Shown in pieces: positions 7,485 to 16,306 of a DNA stretch of 64,000 nucleotides (the stretch's first letter is position 1; every line of letters begins with the position of its first letter). The stretch lies in assembly GCF_002162135.1 (NCBI RefSeq), contig NZ_CP021382.1:1116001-1180000 (forward strand), given 5' to 3'. Source of the stretch: Cellvibrio sp. PSBB006 (GTDB taxonomy: Bacteria; Pseudomonadota; Gammaproteobacteria; Pseudomonadales; Cellvibrionaceae). Below the pieces are notes generated by a model. It did not search any database and was not told the DNA's origin. It worked only from the letters and a program-made list of their open reading frames with translations. The position numbers and the translations under genes were made by a program.

Positions 7485-7602
7485 GATTGAGGGCCGGAAT
7501 TCTAGCGGAATCGTTTTAAAAATCCTAGTGTTTTCTGGGGCTTAACGCGAGATTCTTGCGGCTGGCTAGTAATTAAACGCCCCTCTTACAGCATCTCTGG
7601 TT

Positions 7603-8157
7603 TTACTTGTTATTCACACCCGGCAACAAAAACGGCCAGGCTGCACGCAGGTAGAGCACCATCGACCAGAGCGTCAGGACGGCGGCACCTGCCAGTGCAA
7701 CATACCCAATCAGCATCAGGAACGGCAGGTCCATCAACAGGACGATAATCGCCGTCATCTGCAAGGTGGTCTTGATCTTGCCGATATAAGAGACGGCTAC
7801 ACTGGCACGCTGGCCCAGTTCTGCCATCCATTCGCGCAAGGCCGAGATAACGATCTCACGCCCCACAATCACCGCTGCTGCCGCTGCAAACCAGGCGGAT
7901 TCGTGATGCAGCCCTACCAATAACAGCAACGCAATGGCCACCATCAGCTTATCGGCAACCGGGTCGAGAAAGGCGCCGAACGGGGTGCTTTGGTTGTACT
8001 TGCGGGCCACGTAACCATCCAGCCAATCCGTGATCGCAGCGACGCTGAAGATCATGGCAGAAGCAAAATGCGCCCATTTGAAGGGCAGATAAAAAACCAC
8101 AACAAACAGGGGAATCAGGACAATACGCAGGAGTGTGAGTTGGTTAGCCAGGGTCAT
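7603..8157 (-). CDS. pgsA: CDP-diacylglycerol-glycerol-3-phosphate 3-phosphatidyltransferase
   Basis: 184 aa integral inner-membrane enzyme making phosphatidylglycerol phosphate from CDP-diacylglycerol and glycerol 3-phosphate, the committed step to PG and cardiolipin. The CDP-alcohol phosphotransferase motif DxxDGxxARx8GxxxDxxxD is complete: Asp44, Asp47-Gly48, Ala51-Arg52, Gly61, Asp65, Asp69. Several hydrophobic segments follow the usual topology. Length is normal for the family. It lies 105 bp after uvrC on the same strand, the order gacA-uvrC-pgsA-tRNA being common in gammaproteobacteria. Confidence 0.95.
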   Translation of the reverse strand: MTLANQLTLLRIVLIPLFVVVFYLPFKWAHFASAMIFSVAAITDWLDGYVARKYNQSTPFGAFLDPVADKLMVAIALLLLVGLHHESAWFAAAAAVIVGREIVISALREWMAELGQRASVAVSYIGKIKTTLQMTAIIVLLMDLPFLMLIGYVALAGAAVLTLWSMVLYLRAAWPFLLPGVNNK

Positions 8158-8262
8158 GTAATGAACACTTCTCTCAAAATAGGCAATGCCGATTTGCCTT
8201 ACCGCAACTGGCCGGCGCGCTGGCGGCGCCGATCAATACAAGGTGGCGATCATACTACATGG

Positions 8263-10116
8263 CTAGTCATTATGGAAAAAGGAGTAAATCTCTTCCGCCA
8301 GGCGCTGGCTGATGCCTTGCACCTTGGCCAGATCGCTGACACTGGCCTTGCGAATTTCAGGTAGGCCACCAAAATGCCGCAGCAGCTCGCGCCGCCGCCC
8401 CGCCCCAATACCCGGCACATCCTCCAGGGTGGAGGTTTTGCGCTTTTTGTCGCGCCGTTGCTTGTGGCCAGTGATGGCAAACCGGTGCGCTTCATCGCGG
8501 ATATGCTGGATCAGATGCAGCGCCGGCGAATCGCCGGGCATGACAATCTCGGCGCCGGTCCGAGCATTGAATAAGGTTTCAAAACCGGCCTTACGGGTTG
8601 TGCCTTTGGCAACGCCGATCATCAATACGTCATTCACGCCAAGCTCCGCGAGCACGGCCACGGCTTTGGCGAGCTGTCCTTTACCGCCGTCAATCAGCAG
8701 AATGTCGGGCAGCTTGCCCTCGCCTTTCTGTAGGCGTGTATAACGCCGCTGTAGCGCCTGCTCCATTGCCGCATAGTCATCGCCGGGTGTAATACCGTCG
8801 ATGTTAAAACGACGATAGTCCGACTTCAGCGGTCCGTTGGTATCAAACACAACGCAGGAGGCAACGGTCAATTCGCCGCTGCTGTGGCTGATGTCGAAAC
8901 ACTCCAGGCGCTGGGGCATTTCGTCCAGCTCCAAGGCGTCCTGTAATGCCAGAAAACGGTCCTGGGAATTCTTTTTGCTGTTGAGATGACTGGTCAGGTT
9001 TTGCTGCGCGGCGGTGGCTGCCATTTGTAGCCATTGGGCGCGGTGGCTGCGCACGCTGCTGGTCAACAATACCTGCCGACCCGTGGCTTGCTGCAAGGCG
9101 GAGCACAGCAAGTCAGCCTCCTCAATCGCGTGACTCGTGATAATTTCACGCGGAATCTCACGCCCTTCACTGGCGAGATAAAACTGCGGTAAAAATTGCG
9201 TGAGGACTTCCGCCGGCGATTCGGTCAACCCGGCTTGCGGATAAAAACTGCGGCTGCCCAGAATCCGCCCCTGGCGAATGAATAATACGTGTACGCAGAT
9301 CACCAGCCCTTGCATCTCCGCCGCAATCACATCGACATCGCCCTTGCCTTCTTCCATGACTTGCTGGGTCTGGATGTTGCGCAACGCCATGATCTGGTCG
9401 CGGAAATTCGCGGCTTTTTCAAATTCCAACCCTTGCGACGCCGCGTCCATTTGATCCGCCAATTCGCGCATCAGCTTATCGCTGTTGCCCGTCAGGAACA
9501 TGCGCGTGTGACGTAAATCGTTGGCGTATTCGTCGGGGTTGATGAAGTCTACACAGGGAGCCGTACAACGTTTGATCTGATATTGAAGGCACGGTCGTGA
9601 GCGATTTCTAAAGACACTGTCTTCGCACTGGCGCACGCGAAAGGTTTTTTGCAAAAAATTCAGGCTGTCGCGCACGGCGCCAACATTGGGATAAGGCCCA
9701 AAGTACTCACCGCGCTTTTTCTTGGCACCGCGATGGAAACTGATTCGTGGAAAATCTTCGCCGCTGGAGATAAAAATATACGGATAGGATTTATCGTCTC
9801 GCAGCAGGATGTTATAGGGCGGCCGATTAGACTTGATGAGGTTTTGTTCGAGAATCAGGGCTTCGGTTTCACTGGCGGTCACGGTAACTTCGATATGGCG
9901 AATCTTCGCCACCAGCGCGAGGGTTTTCACACTCAAGCCGGATTTGCGGAAGTAGCTGGCGAGGCGTGCTTTGAGATTCTTGGCTTTACCGACATACAGG
10001 ATAGCCCCATCTTCACCAAACATCTGGTAAATACCGGGCTGTTGGGTGACGTTGGCGAGGAAGCGAGCGGAATCAAAGGTTTCAGCGGGCGCTGCGTTAT
10101 TGCTGTCAGTAACCAT
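8263..10116 (-). CDS. uvrC: UvrABC excinuclease subunit C
   Basis: 617 aa. UvrC makes both incisions during nucleotide excision repair after UvrB has verified the lesion. Domains in order: GIY-YIG nuclease (GIY at 28-30, YVGKAKNLKAR at 41-51), UVR helical pair for UvrB binding (LEFEKAANFRDQI, around residue 215), the RNase-H-like 5' nuclease (LECFDISHSSGE, near 400) and C-terminal tandem helix-hairpin-helix (LEDVPGIGAGRRRELL and VQGISQRLAEEI). No strong ribosome site precedes ATG 10116. No LexA box was noticed. Confidence 0.97.
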   Translation of the reverse strand: MVTDSNNAAPAETFDSARFLANVTQQPGIYQMFGEDGAILYVGKAKNLKARLASYFRKSGLSVKTLALVAKIRHIEVTVTASETEALILEQNLIKSNRPPYNILLRDDKSYPYIFISSGEDFPRISFHRGAKKKRGEYFGPYPNVGAVRDSLNFLQKTFRVRQCEDSVFRNRSRPCLQYQIKRCTAPCVDFINPDEYANDLRHTRMFLTGNSDKLMRELADQMDAASQGLEFEKAANFRDQIMALRNIQTQQVMEEGKGDVDVIAAEMQGLVICVHVLFIRQGRILGSRSFYPQAGLTESPAEVLTQFLPQFYLASEGREIPREIITSHAIEEADLLCSALQQATGRQVLLTSSVRSHRAQWLQMAATAAQQNLTSHLNSKKNSQDRFLALQDALELDEMPQRLECFDISHSSGELTVASCVVFDTNGPLKSDYRRFNIDGITPGDDYAAMEQALQRRYTRLQKGEGKLPDILLIDGGKGQLAKAVAVLAELGVNDVLMIGVAKGTTRKAGFETLFNARTGAEIVMPGDSPALHLIQHIRDEAHRFAITGHKQRRDKKRKTSTLEDVPGIGAGRRRELLRHFGGLPEIRKASVSDLAKVQGISQRLAEEIYSFFHND

Positions 10117-10186
10117 GCAGTTTTTGGAGACAAATAATTAACGTGGGCAATGTTGCGATTGCCCACCAGACAATAGAATCGGCCGA

Positions 10187-10840
10187 TTACACCACGGCTT
10201 CAGGGTCGAGAAAGTTGTGCTTGACCGCCAGGAGCGTCAATTCGACATCGCTGTTGATATTCAGTTTCTCAAAGATCCGATAACGATAGCTGTTAACGGT
10301 TTTGGGACTGACACAAAACGTGGTCGCGATATCATTTACTTTCTGACCATTGGCAATGAGCATCGCCGTTTGCAGTTCGCGTTGGGACAGTTTTTCGAAG
10401 GGCGATTCCTGGCTGTTGTTGCCGCTGAAATTTTTGAGCGCCAGCTGCTGGGCTATGCTGTTGCTCATGTAAAGATCGCCGCGAATCACCTTGTTGATGG
10501 CGTCGGTTATCTCGGTAAATTCAGCACCCTTGGTGACATAACCCACAGCTCCCGCCTGCATCAGACGTGTCGGATAAAGATTGTCATCACAGGCAGTGAC
10601 GGCAATGATCTTCATACCGGGGTTAATCGCCAATAACTTTTTCGTTGCTTCCAGACCGCCCATGCCGGGCATCTTAACGTCCATCAATACCACGTCCGGC
10701 ACTAATGTCCGCGCTTTGGCAACTGCCTCTTCCCCACTTTTGGCCTCTCCGACTACTTGATATCCATTCACGTCTGCCAGCATGCGCACAATTCCCATCC
10801 GCACTAAATCGTGATCATCGACAACAAGTATCTTTGTCAA
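10187..10840 (-). CDS. gacA: GacA/UvrY-type LuxR-family response regulator
   Basis: 217 aa from a TTG start at 10840, chosen because [16 protein letters not shown] aligns with the usual GacA N-terminus; a frame from ATG 10939 would add 33 non-homologous residues. Receiver domain: acidic pair Asp8-Asp9, phospho-acceptor Asp54 ([13 protein letters not shown]), Lys104 (YVTKG). C-terminal LuxR helix-turn-helix: [12 protein letters not shown] through [17 protein letters not shown]. GacA is the partner of the GacS/BarA kinase and drives transcription of RsmY/Z-type small RNAs that titrate RsmA/CsrA; neither kinase nor sRNA genes were seen in this window. Placement next to uvrC is conserved in Pseudomonas and E. 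coli. Confidence 0.9.
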   Translation of the reverse strand: MTKILVVDDHDLVRMGIVRMLADVNGYQVVGEAKSGEEAVAKARTLVPDVVLMDVKMPGMGGLEATKKLLAINPGMKIIAVTACDDNLYPTRLMQAGAVGYVTKGAEFTEITDAINKVIRGDLYMSNSIAQQLALKNFSGNNSQESPFEKLSQRELQTAMLIANGQKVNDIATTFCVSPKTVNSYRYRIFEKLNINSDVELTLLAVKHNFLDPEAVV

Positions 10841-11029
10841 ACCAAACCCCCAATCCGGTCGAACCGGAGTTACACCTTTGTTATTAAACGTAAAGACAGC
10901 TTGCGGCAGATTGTAGAGTCTGCCATCGCAAAGCGCCACTACCTGTCAATAAAGTAGCACTATCCCATGCGCCCTGCCGAAATTACCGGGGTGCATATTG
11001 AATATTTCAGATGAAAAACCAATGGCAAC

Positions 11030-11656
11030 TTATTGATAAATATATCGAAAAGTTAAGTTAATTCGTTCACCAACAATCCGGGTTGTTTTCGCAACCTGGT
11101 GTAGCCAATGATGTTGGGTCGGCCCGCTCATCACTAATAGAGAACCATGGGTCAAGTCCACCGCCAGGGGGCGGATATCTCTGCGCGACTTGTGCTTGAG
11201 GGTAAAGCGTCGCGTCGCCCCCAAGCTGACTGAGGCTATCACCGGGTTGCGCCCCAGTTCCGGCTCATCATCACTGTGCCAGGCCACGCTGTCCCGTCCA
11301 CCGCGATAGCGATTGGCGAGCATACTGTTGAAAGCGACCCCCAAAGTGGCGGTCAATCTCTCCTTGATATGGGTCAGCGTTTCCGTCCAGGGCAATGGCT
11401 CAAACCGGGTACCGGAATAACCATAACGACATCCGGGATCGCCATACCAGGCGTTAAGCCGTGGAATGGCATGCTCTTGACCGTGGATGTGAATGCGTGA
11501 CTGCTGCCATGCAAGAGTTTCCAGCAGCTCATGGAAGTAAGCGTCAGCCAGTGTCGCGGGTAACCATTGCGTAAACAGGTAGACATCTCCATCGAGCGAT
11601 AGCAGTTGTTCCCGAGGCGCGGAGTCAAATAATGATGTTTGCCGAGCTGAAGTCAT
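11030..11656 (-). CDS. AlkB-like 2OG-Fe(II) oxygenase (alkylated DNA repair)
   Basis: 208 aa. The iron-binding HxD is in WHSDDEPELG (about residues 127-136) and the distal His in QHHWLHQV. The 2-oxoglutarate-binding RxxxxxR is visible as RIVGERINLTFR. NxY-type substrate contact (LNAWYGD) and the RYRGGRDSVAWHSDDE arrangement match the ALKBH2/ALKBH3-like branch found in many proteobacteria rather than E. coli AlkB. Expected function: oxidative removal of methyl lesions such as 1-meA and 3-meC from DNA. It is a single gene, 189 bp from gacA and 94 bp from murB. Confidence 0.9.
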   Translation of the reverse strand: MTSARQTSLFDSAPREQLLSLDGDVYLFTQWLPATLADAYFHELLETLAWQQSRIHIHGQEHAIPRLNAWYGDPGCRYGYSGTRFEPLPWTETLTHIKERLTATLGVAFNSMLANRYRGGRDSVAWHSDDEPELGRNPVIASVSLGATRRFTLKHKSRRDIRPLAVDLTHGSLLVMSGPTQHHWLHQVAKTTRIVGERINLTFRYIYQ

Positions 11657-11749
11657 AAGCTATTAGGCGCTTGTCGATATAGCGCACGCAATGAATTTTT
11701 ATTATTGGGTGTTGGCGGCGATGGTTATCACTGCATGTGAACTTTAACA

Positions 11750-12772
11750 TCAGGGATAAAAACGCGGTTCCGGCTCCAGGGCCACACCGTATTTTTCAAA
11801 CACCGATAGTTGAATTTTTTCCGCCAGGGCCACTACTTCATGCCCTTTTGCATGGCCGGGGTTGGTTAACACCAATGCCTGCTGCCCATGTACCGCTACC
11901 GGCCCGCATACCTGACCGCGCCAACCGGCGTTATCAATAAGCCAGGCTGCCGCCAGTTTCACCTGTTGGTCATCCACTGGATACGCCACCAGTTGTGGGT
12001 GGTTCGCACGCAGCGATTCATATTGTGTTGCGGGAATAACAGGGTTCTTAAAAAAACTTCCTACATTGGGTATCTGCGCCGGGTCAGGCAATTTATTACG
12101 ACGGATCTCACAGATTACCTGGCTAACTTGCCGAGGCGTAATTGCGTCATCAGCATGTGCAGCCAAAGCTTCGCGTAAAGCGGGATAGGACAACACCAGG
12201 TGCGGTTGCTTGTGCAACTTGAAGGTCACAGCCGTTATAAGATATTGATCACGCAATCGACCTTTGAAAATACTGTCGCGATAACCGAATTCGCAGGAAT
12301 CCCTGGTAAAGGTTACCGGCAGGCCGGAACGGATATCAATTGCTGTTAATTCTTCAAAGACATCTTTCAGCTCAACACCATACGCACCGATATTCTGAAT
12401 CGGCGCTGCGCCCACACTGCCGGGAATCAGCGATAAATTCTCCAAACCCCAATAATGAAAATCCAGGCAGTATTCCACCAATTCATGCCAATTTTCGCCG
12501 GCGGCTACGCGCAACCAAACAAATTCATTGTCTTCCGCCACCAGGGTTTTGCCTTGCAAGCGAATATGAACAACCAACCCGGGAAGGTCATCGCATAACA
12601 CAATATTACTGCCACCGCCGAGTATAAACAGCGGCAGCTTTTCGTTTCTGGCATAGCGCAGAGCTTCGAGTAATTCTTCTTCACTCGTAACGCTGACATA
12701 AAATTGCGCCTTCACCGGGACGCCCAGTGTGTTGAGATGCTGCAAATCAAAATTCGGTAGAAAAAGCGGCAC
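11750..12772 (-). CDS. murB: UDP-N-acetylenolpyruvoylglucosamine reductase
   Basis: 340 aa from GTG 12772, 10 bp after the upstream gene's stop with GGGA in between; an ATG at 12832 would overlap that gene by 50 bp and add residues unlike MurB. MurB is a cytoplasmic FAD enzyme reducing enolpyruvyl-UDP-GlcNAc to UDP-MurNAc in peptidoglycan synthesis. Motifs: FAD-binding LGGGSNIVL, IPGSVGAAPIQNIGAYG, the catalytic Ser region LPDPAQIPNVGSFFKNPV, and LIDNAGWRG. This is the E. coli-type (type I) MurB with the tyrosine-containing loop. Confidence 0.96.
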   Translation of the reverse strand: MPLFLPNFDLQHLNTLGVPVKAQFYVSVTSEEELLEALRYARNEKLPLFILGGGSNIVLCDDLPGLVVHIRLQGKTLVAEDNEFVWLRVAAGENWHELVEYCLDFHYWGLENLSLIPGSVGAAPIQNIGAYGVELKDVFEELTAIDIRSGLPVTFTRDSCEFGYRDSIFKGRLRDQYLITAVTFKLHKQPHLVLSYPALREALAAHADDAITPRQVSQVICEIRRNKLPDPAQIPNVGSFFKNPVIPATQYESLRANHPQLVAYPVDDQQVKLAAAWLIDNAGWRGQVCGPVAVHGQQALVLTNPGHAKGHEVVALAEKIQLSVFEKYGVALEPEPRFYP

Positions 12773-12782
12773 AGGTATCCCG

Positions 12783-13262
12783 TCAGGCGCGGCGGCGCTG
12801 TTGCAGTTGGTGTAATAAACCGGCGGAGGCATCTTCGATTAAATCCAGCACCAGATCAAAACCGGCGGCTTCTCCGTAATAAGGATCGGGCACTTCGCGG
12901 TGCTGGAAATTTTGCGCAAAATCCAGAAACAACCCCAGGTGACCTTGATAGTGATGCGGCACCATGACTTTCAGATCGCTGAGGTTGGCGTGATCCATGG
13001 CGAGAATAAAATCGAACTCGTCAAAATCAGCAATACAAACCTGACGCGCACGCAGGCTCGACAAATTGTAACCGCGATTTTTTGCGGCACTGATGGCGCG
13101 AGCATCCGGTGCTTTACCGATATGCCAACCGCCGGTGCCAGCTGAATCAATCACAATGTGATCGTGCATACCGGCATCGGTAATCACCTTTCTGAATATG
13201 CCTTCTGCTGTCGGCGAGCGGCAGATGTTACCCAGGCAAACGAAAAGCACTTTGGTATTCAT
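12783..13262 (-). CDS. Low molecular weight protein-tyrosine phosphatase
   Basis: 159 aa from ATG 13262, whose product begins MNTKVLFVCLGNICRS. The active-site loop Cx5R is Cys9-Arg15; the general-acid Asp126 lies in VPDPYYG. Length matches the family. Family members dephosphorylate tyrosine kinases of the Wzc type or small aryl phosphates. The gene sits in the murB-ptp-kdsB block, 4 bp from the kdsB stop and 10 bp before murB. Given the exopolysaccharide locus about 30 kb away a link to capsule export is possible, but the location is the generic one and no Wzc kinase is seen in this window. Confidence 0.93.
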   Translation of the reverse strand: MNTKVLFVCLGNICRSPTAEGIFRKVITDAGMHDHIVIDSAGTGGWHIGKAPDARAISAAKNRGYNLSSLRARQVCIADFDEFDFILAMDHANLSDLKVMVPHHYQGHLGLFLDFAQNFQHREVPDPYYGEAAGFDLVLDLIEDASAGLLHQLQQRRRA

Positions 13263-13266
13263 GACT

Positions 13267-14028
13267 TCAGGACTCCAGCAATTGTTTGACCCGTTGCAAG
13301 TCCGCTTCGGTATCCACGCCACCCGGCACTGCCGCGCAGGCTTCAGCGACGTGAATTGTTTCGCCTTGCCACAATACACGCAATTGCTCCAGTGATTCTA
13401 TGTGTTCCAACGGTGCTTGCGGCCAACCGACAAAACGGTTGAGCAGCGCCACGCGATACGCGTAAATACCGATATGACGCTGGCAAGGAAAATTATCGGG
13501 TAACCCTTTAACATCAGGGGTAGCAAAATGATCGCGCGGCCAAGGGATAGAAGCGCGACTGAAATACAATGCCCGGCCGGTTTTATCCGCCACCACTTTT
13601 ACAATATTGGAATTACGGAAATCCTCCAGCGAATGAATCGGCTCACTTAACGTGGCAACGCTGGCATTGGGTGAGTTCGCCAGGTTGGCGGCAACCTGAT
13701 TGATCACTGCTGGCGGAATCAATGGCTCATCACCCTGTACATTCACCACGATATCGTCATCGCGCAATGCGAGTTGTTGTGTCACTTCCTGCAAACGATC
13801 AGTACCGGAATTATGTGCTGGAGATGTCATGCATACGCGTGCGCCAAATGCTTTAACCGCTGCTTCTATACGCACGTCATCGGTGGCGATAATCACTTCA
13901 CGCGCGGCGCTTTCACAGGCGCGTTCATAAACGTGTTGAATCATCGGTTTACCGGCTATTTCTTTGAGCGGCTTAGCTGGCAAGCGCGTCGACGCATAGC
14001 GTGCGGGAATCACAACATAAAAACTCAT
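13267..14028 (-). CDS. kdsB: 3-deoxy-manno-octulosonate cytidylyltransferase
   Basis: 253 aa. KdsB activates Kdo as CMP-Kdo for lipid A-core synthesis. The N-terminal nucleotide-binding motif [21 protein letters not shown] is complete, and [11 protein letters not shown] carries the metal-binding Asp. CAGGA precedes ATG 14028. It follows lpxK after 13 bp. In Pseudomonas and E. coli a small Trm112-like gene usually separates lpxK from kdsB; there is no room for it here. Confidence 0.97.
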   Translation of the reverse strand: MSFYVVIPARYASTRLPAKPLKEIAGKPMIQHVYERACESAAREVIIATDDVRIEAAVKAFGARVCMTSPAHNSGTDRLQEVTQQLALRDDDIVVNVQGDEPLIPPAVINQVAANLANSPNASVATLSEPIHSLEDFRNSNIVKVVADKTGRALYFSRASIPWPRDHFATPDVKGLPDNFPCQRHIGIYAYRVALLNRFVGWPQAPLEHIESLEQLRVLWQGETIHVAEACAAVPGGVDTEADLQRVKQLLES

Positions 14029-14041
14029 GGAAAAATCCTGG

Positions 14042-15058
14042 TTAGGGCTTTAATGCCGCCATCTTAACGTCAAAATCATGCCAGAAACAGTCCGTTAATT
14101 CCGCACCAACGGCGAGGTAAAACCAATCGCTTTCGGCAAAGTGCTGACACTTCACGGCATCTTTGGCAGTCATCACAACTGGCAACGGTTCTGCAAAAGC
14201 GAAGTTGCTTTTTTGGTACGCATGATGATCGGGAAAGTCGTGCTCAACGGGTTGTAAACCCAACTCCATTAATGTTCGATAAAAGCGCCGGGGATTACCA
14301 ATTCCCGCCACGGCATTTACGCGTTTTTCATGGGAAGTGTACGCAGGAAAATGATCTGCCGGATAAGTTTGATTATCTGCTAACGCGTGCCACGCTTGCG
14401 GAATAATCTGCATAGCGTAGGTTTTCGCGACCGGCAATGACAGCGATTGCACTGCACTGTTGACCACCACAAAGTCCGCCGAGCGTAACCGAGAGGCTGG
14501 TTCGCGCAAGGGGCCGACCGGCAGACAAAAACCATTGCCGAGGCCGCGTTGACCATCAACGACAACAATTTCCATCGCACGACCCAAACGGTAATGTTGC
14601 AGACCATCGTCACTCAACACAATGTCACAACCGATGCGTTCAAGTTCACGCGCGCCGCTGACGCGATCCGCATCTACACAAACGGCGCAACCGGTTTGTT
14701 GAAAAATACTCAGCGGCTCATCGCCACTTTCTTCAACCCGTGTATCTGCATTTAACAGCAATGGATAACGTGTGGCTTGCCCGCCATAGCCACGGCTGAC
14801 AACGCCGGGAGTAAATCCCTGACGTTGCAGGTGTTTTACCAAAGCGATTAGCAAAGGCGTTTTGCCGGTACCACCCACCGAAATATTGCCGACGACAATG
14901 ACCGGAACGGATAGAGTTTGTTGAGCAAAGCGGCGGAGATAAAAACGGCGAAGGCTGGCGACAAGACGAAACAACCACATCAAGGGCAAGAGCACAAAGA
15001 TCCATGTGCGCTTGCCGTACCAGGCATCAAGCCAAAGGTTGTGTGATCGTTGAGACAC
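14042..15058 (-). CDS. lpxK: Tetraacyldisaccharide 4'-kinase
   Basis: 338 aa from GTG 15058 with AGG 6 nt upstream. LpxK is the inner-membrane-associated kinase that phosphorylates the 4' position of the lipid A precursor. One N-terminal hydrophobic helix ([13 protein letters not shown]) is followed by the Walker A motif [13 protein letters not shown] (about residues 57-69) and the catalytic region [12 protein letters not shown]. It lies between exbD and kdsB, the usual lipid A block. Confidence 0.96.
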   Translation of the reverse strand: MSQRSHNLWLDAWYGKRTWIFVLLPLMWLFRLVASLRRFYLRRFAQQTLSVPVIVVGNISVGGTGKTPLLIALVKHLQRQGFTPGVVSRGYGGQATRYPLLLNADTRVEESGDEPLSIFQQTGCAVCVDADRVSGARELERIGCDIVLSDDGLQHYRLGRAMEIVVVDGQRGLGNGFCLPVGPLREPASRLRSADFVVVNSAVQSLSLPVAKTYAMQIIPQAWHALADNQTYPADHFPAYTSHEKRVNAVAGIGNPRRFYRTLMELGLQPVEHDFPDHHAYQKSNFAFAEPLPVVMTAKDAVKCQHFAESDWFYLAVGAELTDCFWHDFDVKMAALKP

Positions 15059-15082
15059 GTGATTACCTGTGCGGCAAAAAAA

Positions 15083-15508
15083 CTATTCCGTCTCCGGGTC
15101 GGGTTGACGCGACGTAATACTGAGATGAACAAACCCCATTTGTCCGGCGGCGTCCATCGCGGTTACCACAAACTGATGCGGCGTGTTAGCGTCGGCTGTA
15201 ATACTCAATGGCAGCTTGGTGTTGCCCTGGGATAATTTTTCCAGCGCGGACTTCAGGGTTTCAACTTTATTATTAACCAGACTGTGGCCGTTCACGGAAA
15301 AATGCCCTTGCGCACTGATGACAACATCAAGCTGCTCCTGGGTTTCGGTGCTGGCCTCACCCACGGCTTCCGGCAAATCCACACTCAAATGGGTTTCTTT
15401 GGTAAAGGTGGTCGATACCATAAAAAACAACAACAAAATAAAGACCACATCAATCAAGGGCGTGAGATTAACACCCTCTTCTTCTCTCGGCTGGCGACGG
15501 AATTTCAT
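15083..15508 (-). CDS. exbD: ExbD/TolR family biopolymer transporter
   Basis: 141 aa. One N-terminal transmembrane helix carries the proton-pathway Asp in VNLTPLIDVVFILLLFF, followed by a periplasmic domain. It pairs with the MotA/TolQ/ExbB protein at 15541, 32 bp upstream. In Pseudomonas the same pair sits between comEC and lpxK (called exbB2/exbD2 or tolQ-like). The partner energised by this motor is not known from the sequence; there is no tonB or tolA nearby. Confidence 0.93.
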   Translation of the reverse strand: MKFRRQPREEEGVNLTPLIDVVFILLLFFMVSTTFTKETHLSVDLPEAVGEASTETQEQLDVVISAQGHFSVNGHSLVNNKVETLKSALEKLSQGNTKLPLSITADANTPHQFVVTAMDAAGQMGFVHLSITSRQPDPETE

Positions 15509-15540
15509 GGCGTCATCCTCGGGCTCAATGGATTCAAGGA

Positions 15541-16167
15541 TTAAACCACTTTAACGTCAACACGACGGTCGCTGTGCAAGGCATCCACCAGTTTGATGGC
15601 TTCCTCTTCCATGGTGACCACGATGGAATCGATGCGACGCAAAAAGAAACGATGAAAAATCATGGCCGGAATCGCCACGATCAAACCGGCGGCAGTAGTA
15701 ACCAACGCAACGGAAATACCACCGGCCAGCACTTCGGTGTTACCGGTGCCCTGGATCATGATGGCATTGAACACCTGGATCATGCCGATAACGGTACCGA
15801 GCAATCCTAATAAGGGCGCGATATTGGCGATGGTACCAAGCACGCTGATATAACGCTCCAGTTCGTGTACAACCTGGGTGGCGGCTTCCTGAATACTGTC
15901 TTTCATCACTTCACGGCCGTGGCGCGAGTTACTCAGACCTGCCGCCAAAATCTGACCCAACATGGACGATTGTTTCAGTTCGCGCAATTTCGTTGCATCG
16001 ACCTGGTTGTTCTTGATCCAACTCCACACCTGGGCGAGTAAATGACGCGGTGCAATCTTGGCCGGATTCAATGTCCAGTAGCGTTCAATGCAAATGGCAA
16101 TGACAGCAACTGAGCAAATAATGATGGGGATCATCAACCAACCGCCAGACATAATGATTTCTAACAC
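15541..16167 (-). CDS. exbB: MotA/TolQ/ExbB family proton channel protein
   Basis: 208 aa. I chose GTG 16167 (product begins MLEIIMSGGWLMIPI) because AGAGGA lies 8 nt upstream and homologues begin at this point; the longer frame from 16236 adds an acidic tail unlike the family. Three transmembrane helices: near residues 10-30, 100-120 (APLLGLLGTVIGMI, the conserved MotA_ExbB segment) and 145-170 (ISVALVTTAAGLIVAIPAM). It forms the inner-membrane proton channel with ExbD. Confidence 0.93.
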   Translation of the reverse strand: MLEIIMSGGWLMIPIIICSVAVIAICIERYWTLNPAKIAPRHLLAQVWSWIKNNQVDATKLRELKQSSMLGQILAAGLSNSRHGREVMKDSIQEAATQVVHELERYISVLGTIANIAPLLGLLGTVIGMIQVFNAIMIQGTGNTEVLAGGISVALVTTAAGLIVAIPAMIFHRFFLRRIDSIVVTMEEEAIKLVDALHSDRRVDVKVV

Positions 16168-16306
16168 GTCATCTTCCTCTTCGAGCAGGGCTACACCCAA
16201 TGCAGGTTTTTCGGGGCGGTACATTACCATAAGCAACGAAGAAAACCATGCCGGGGTTCTTTTTTCACGACTTTCGCGTGCGGCCGATCAGGCGGTTGAA
16301 CAAAGC

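Noticed and set aside
7485..7602. Possible tRNA-Gly next to tRNA-Cys
   Set aside because: No acceptor stem, anticodon arm or GTTCGA-type T loop is present.
12773..12832. ATG start for murB at 12832
   Set aside because: It would overlap the phosphatase gene by 50 bp and add residues not found in MurB; the GTG at 12772 fits better.
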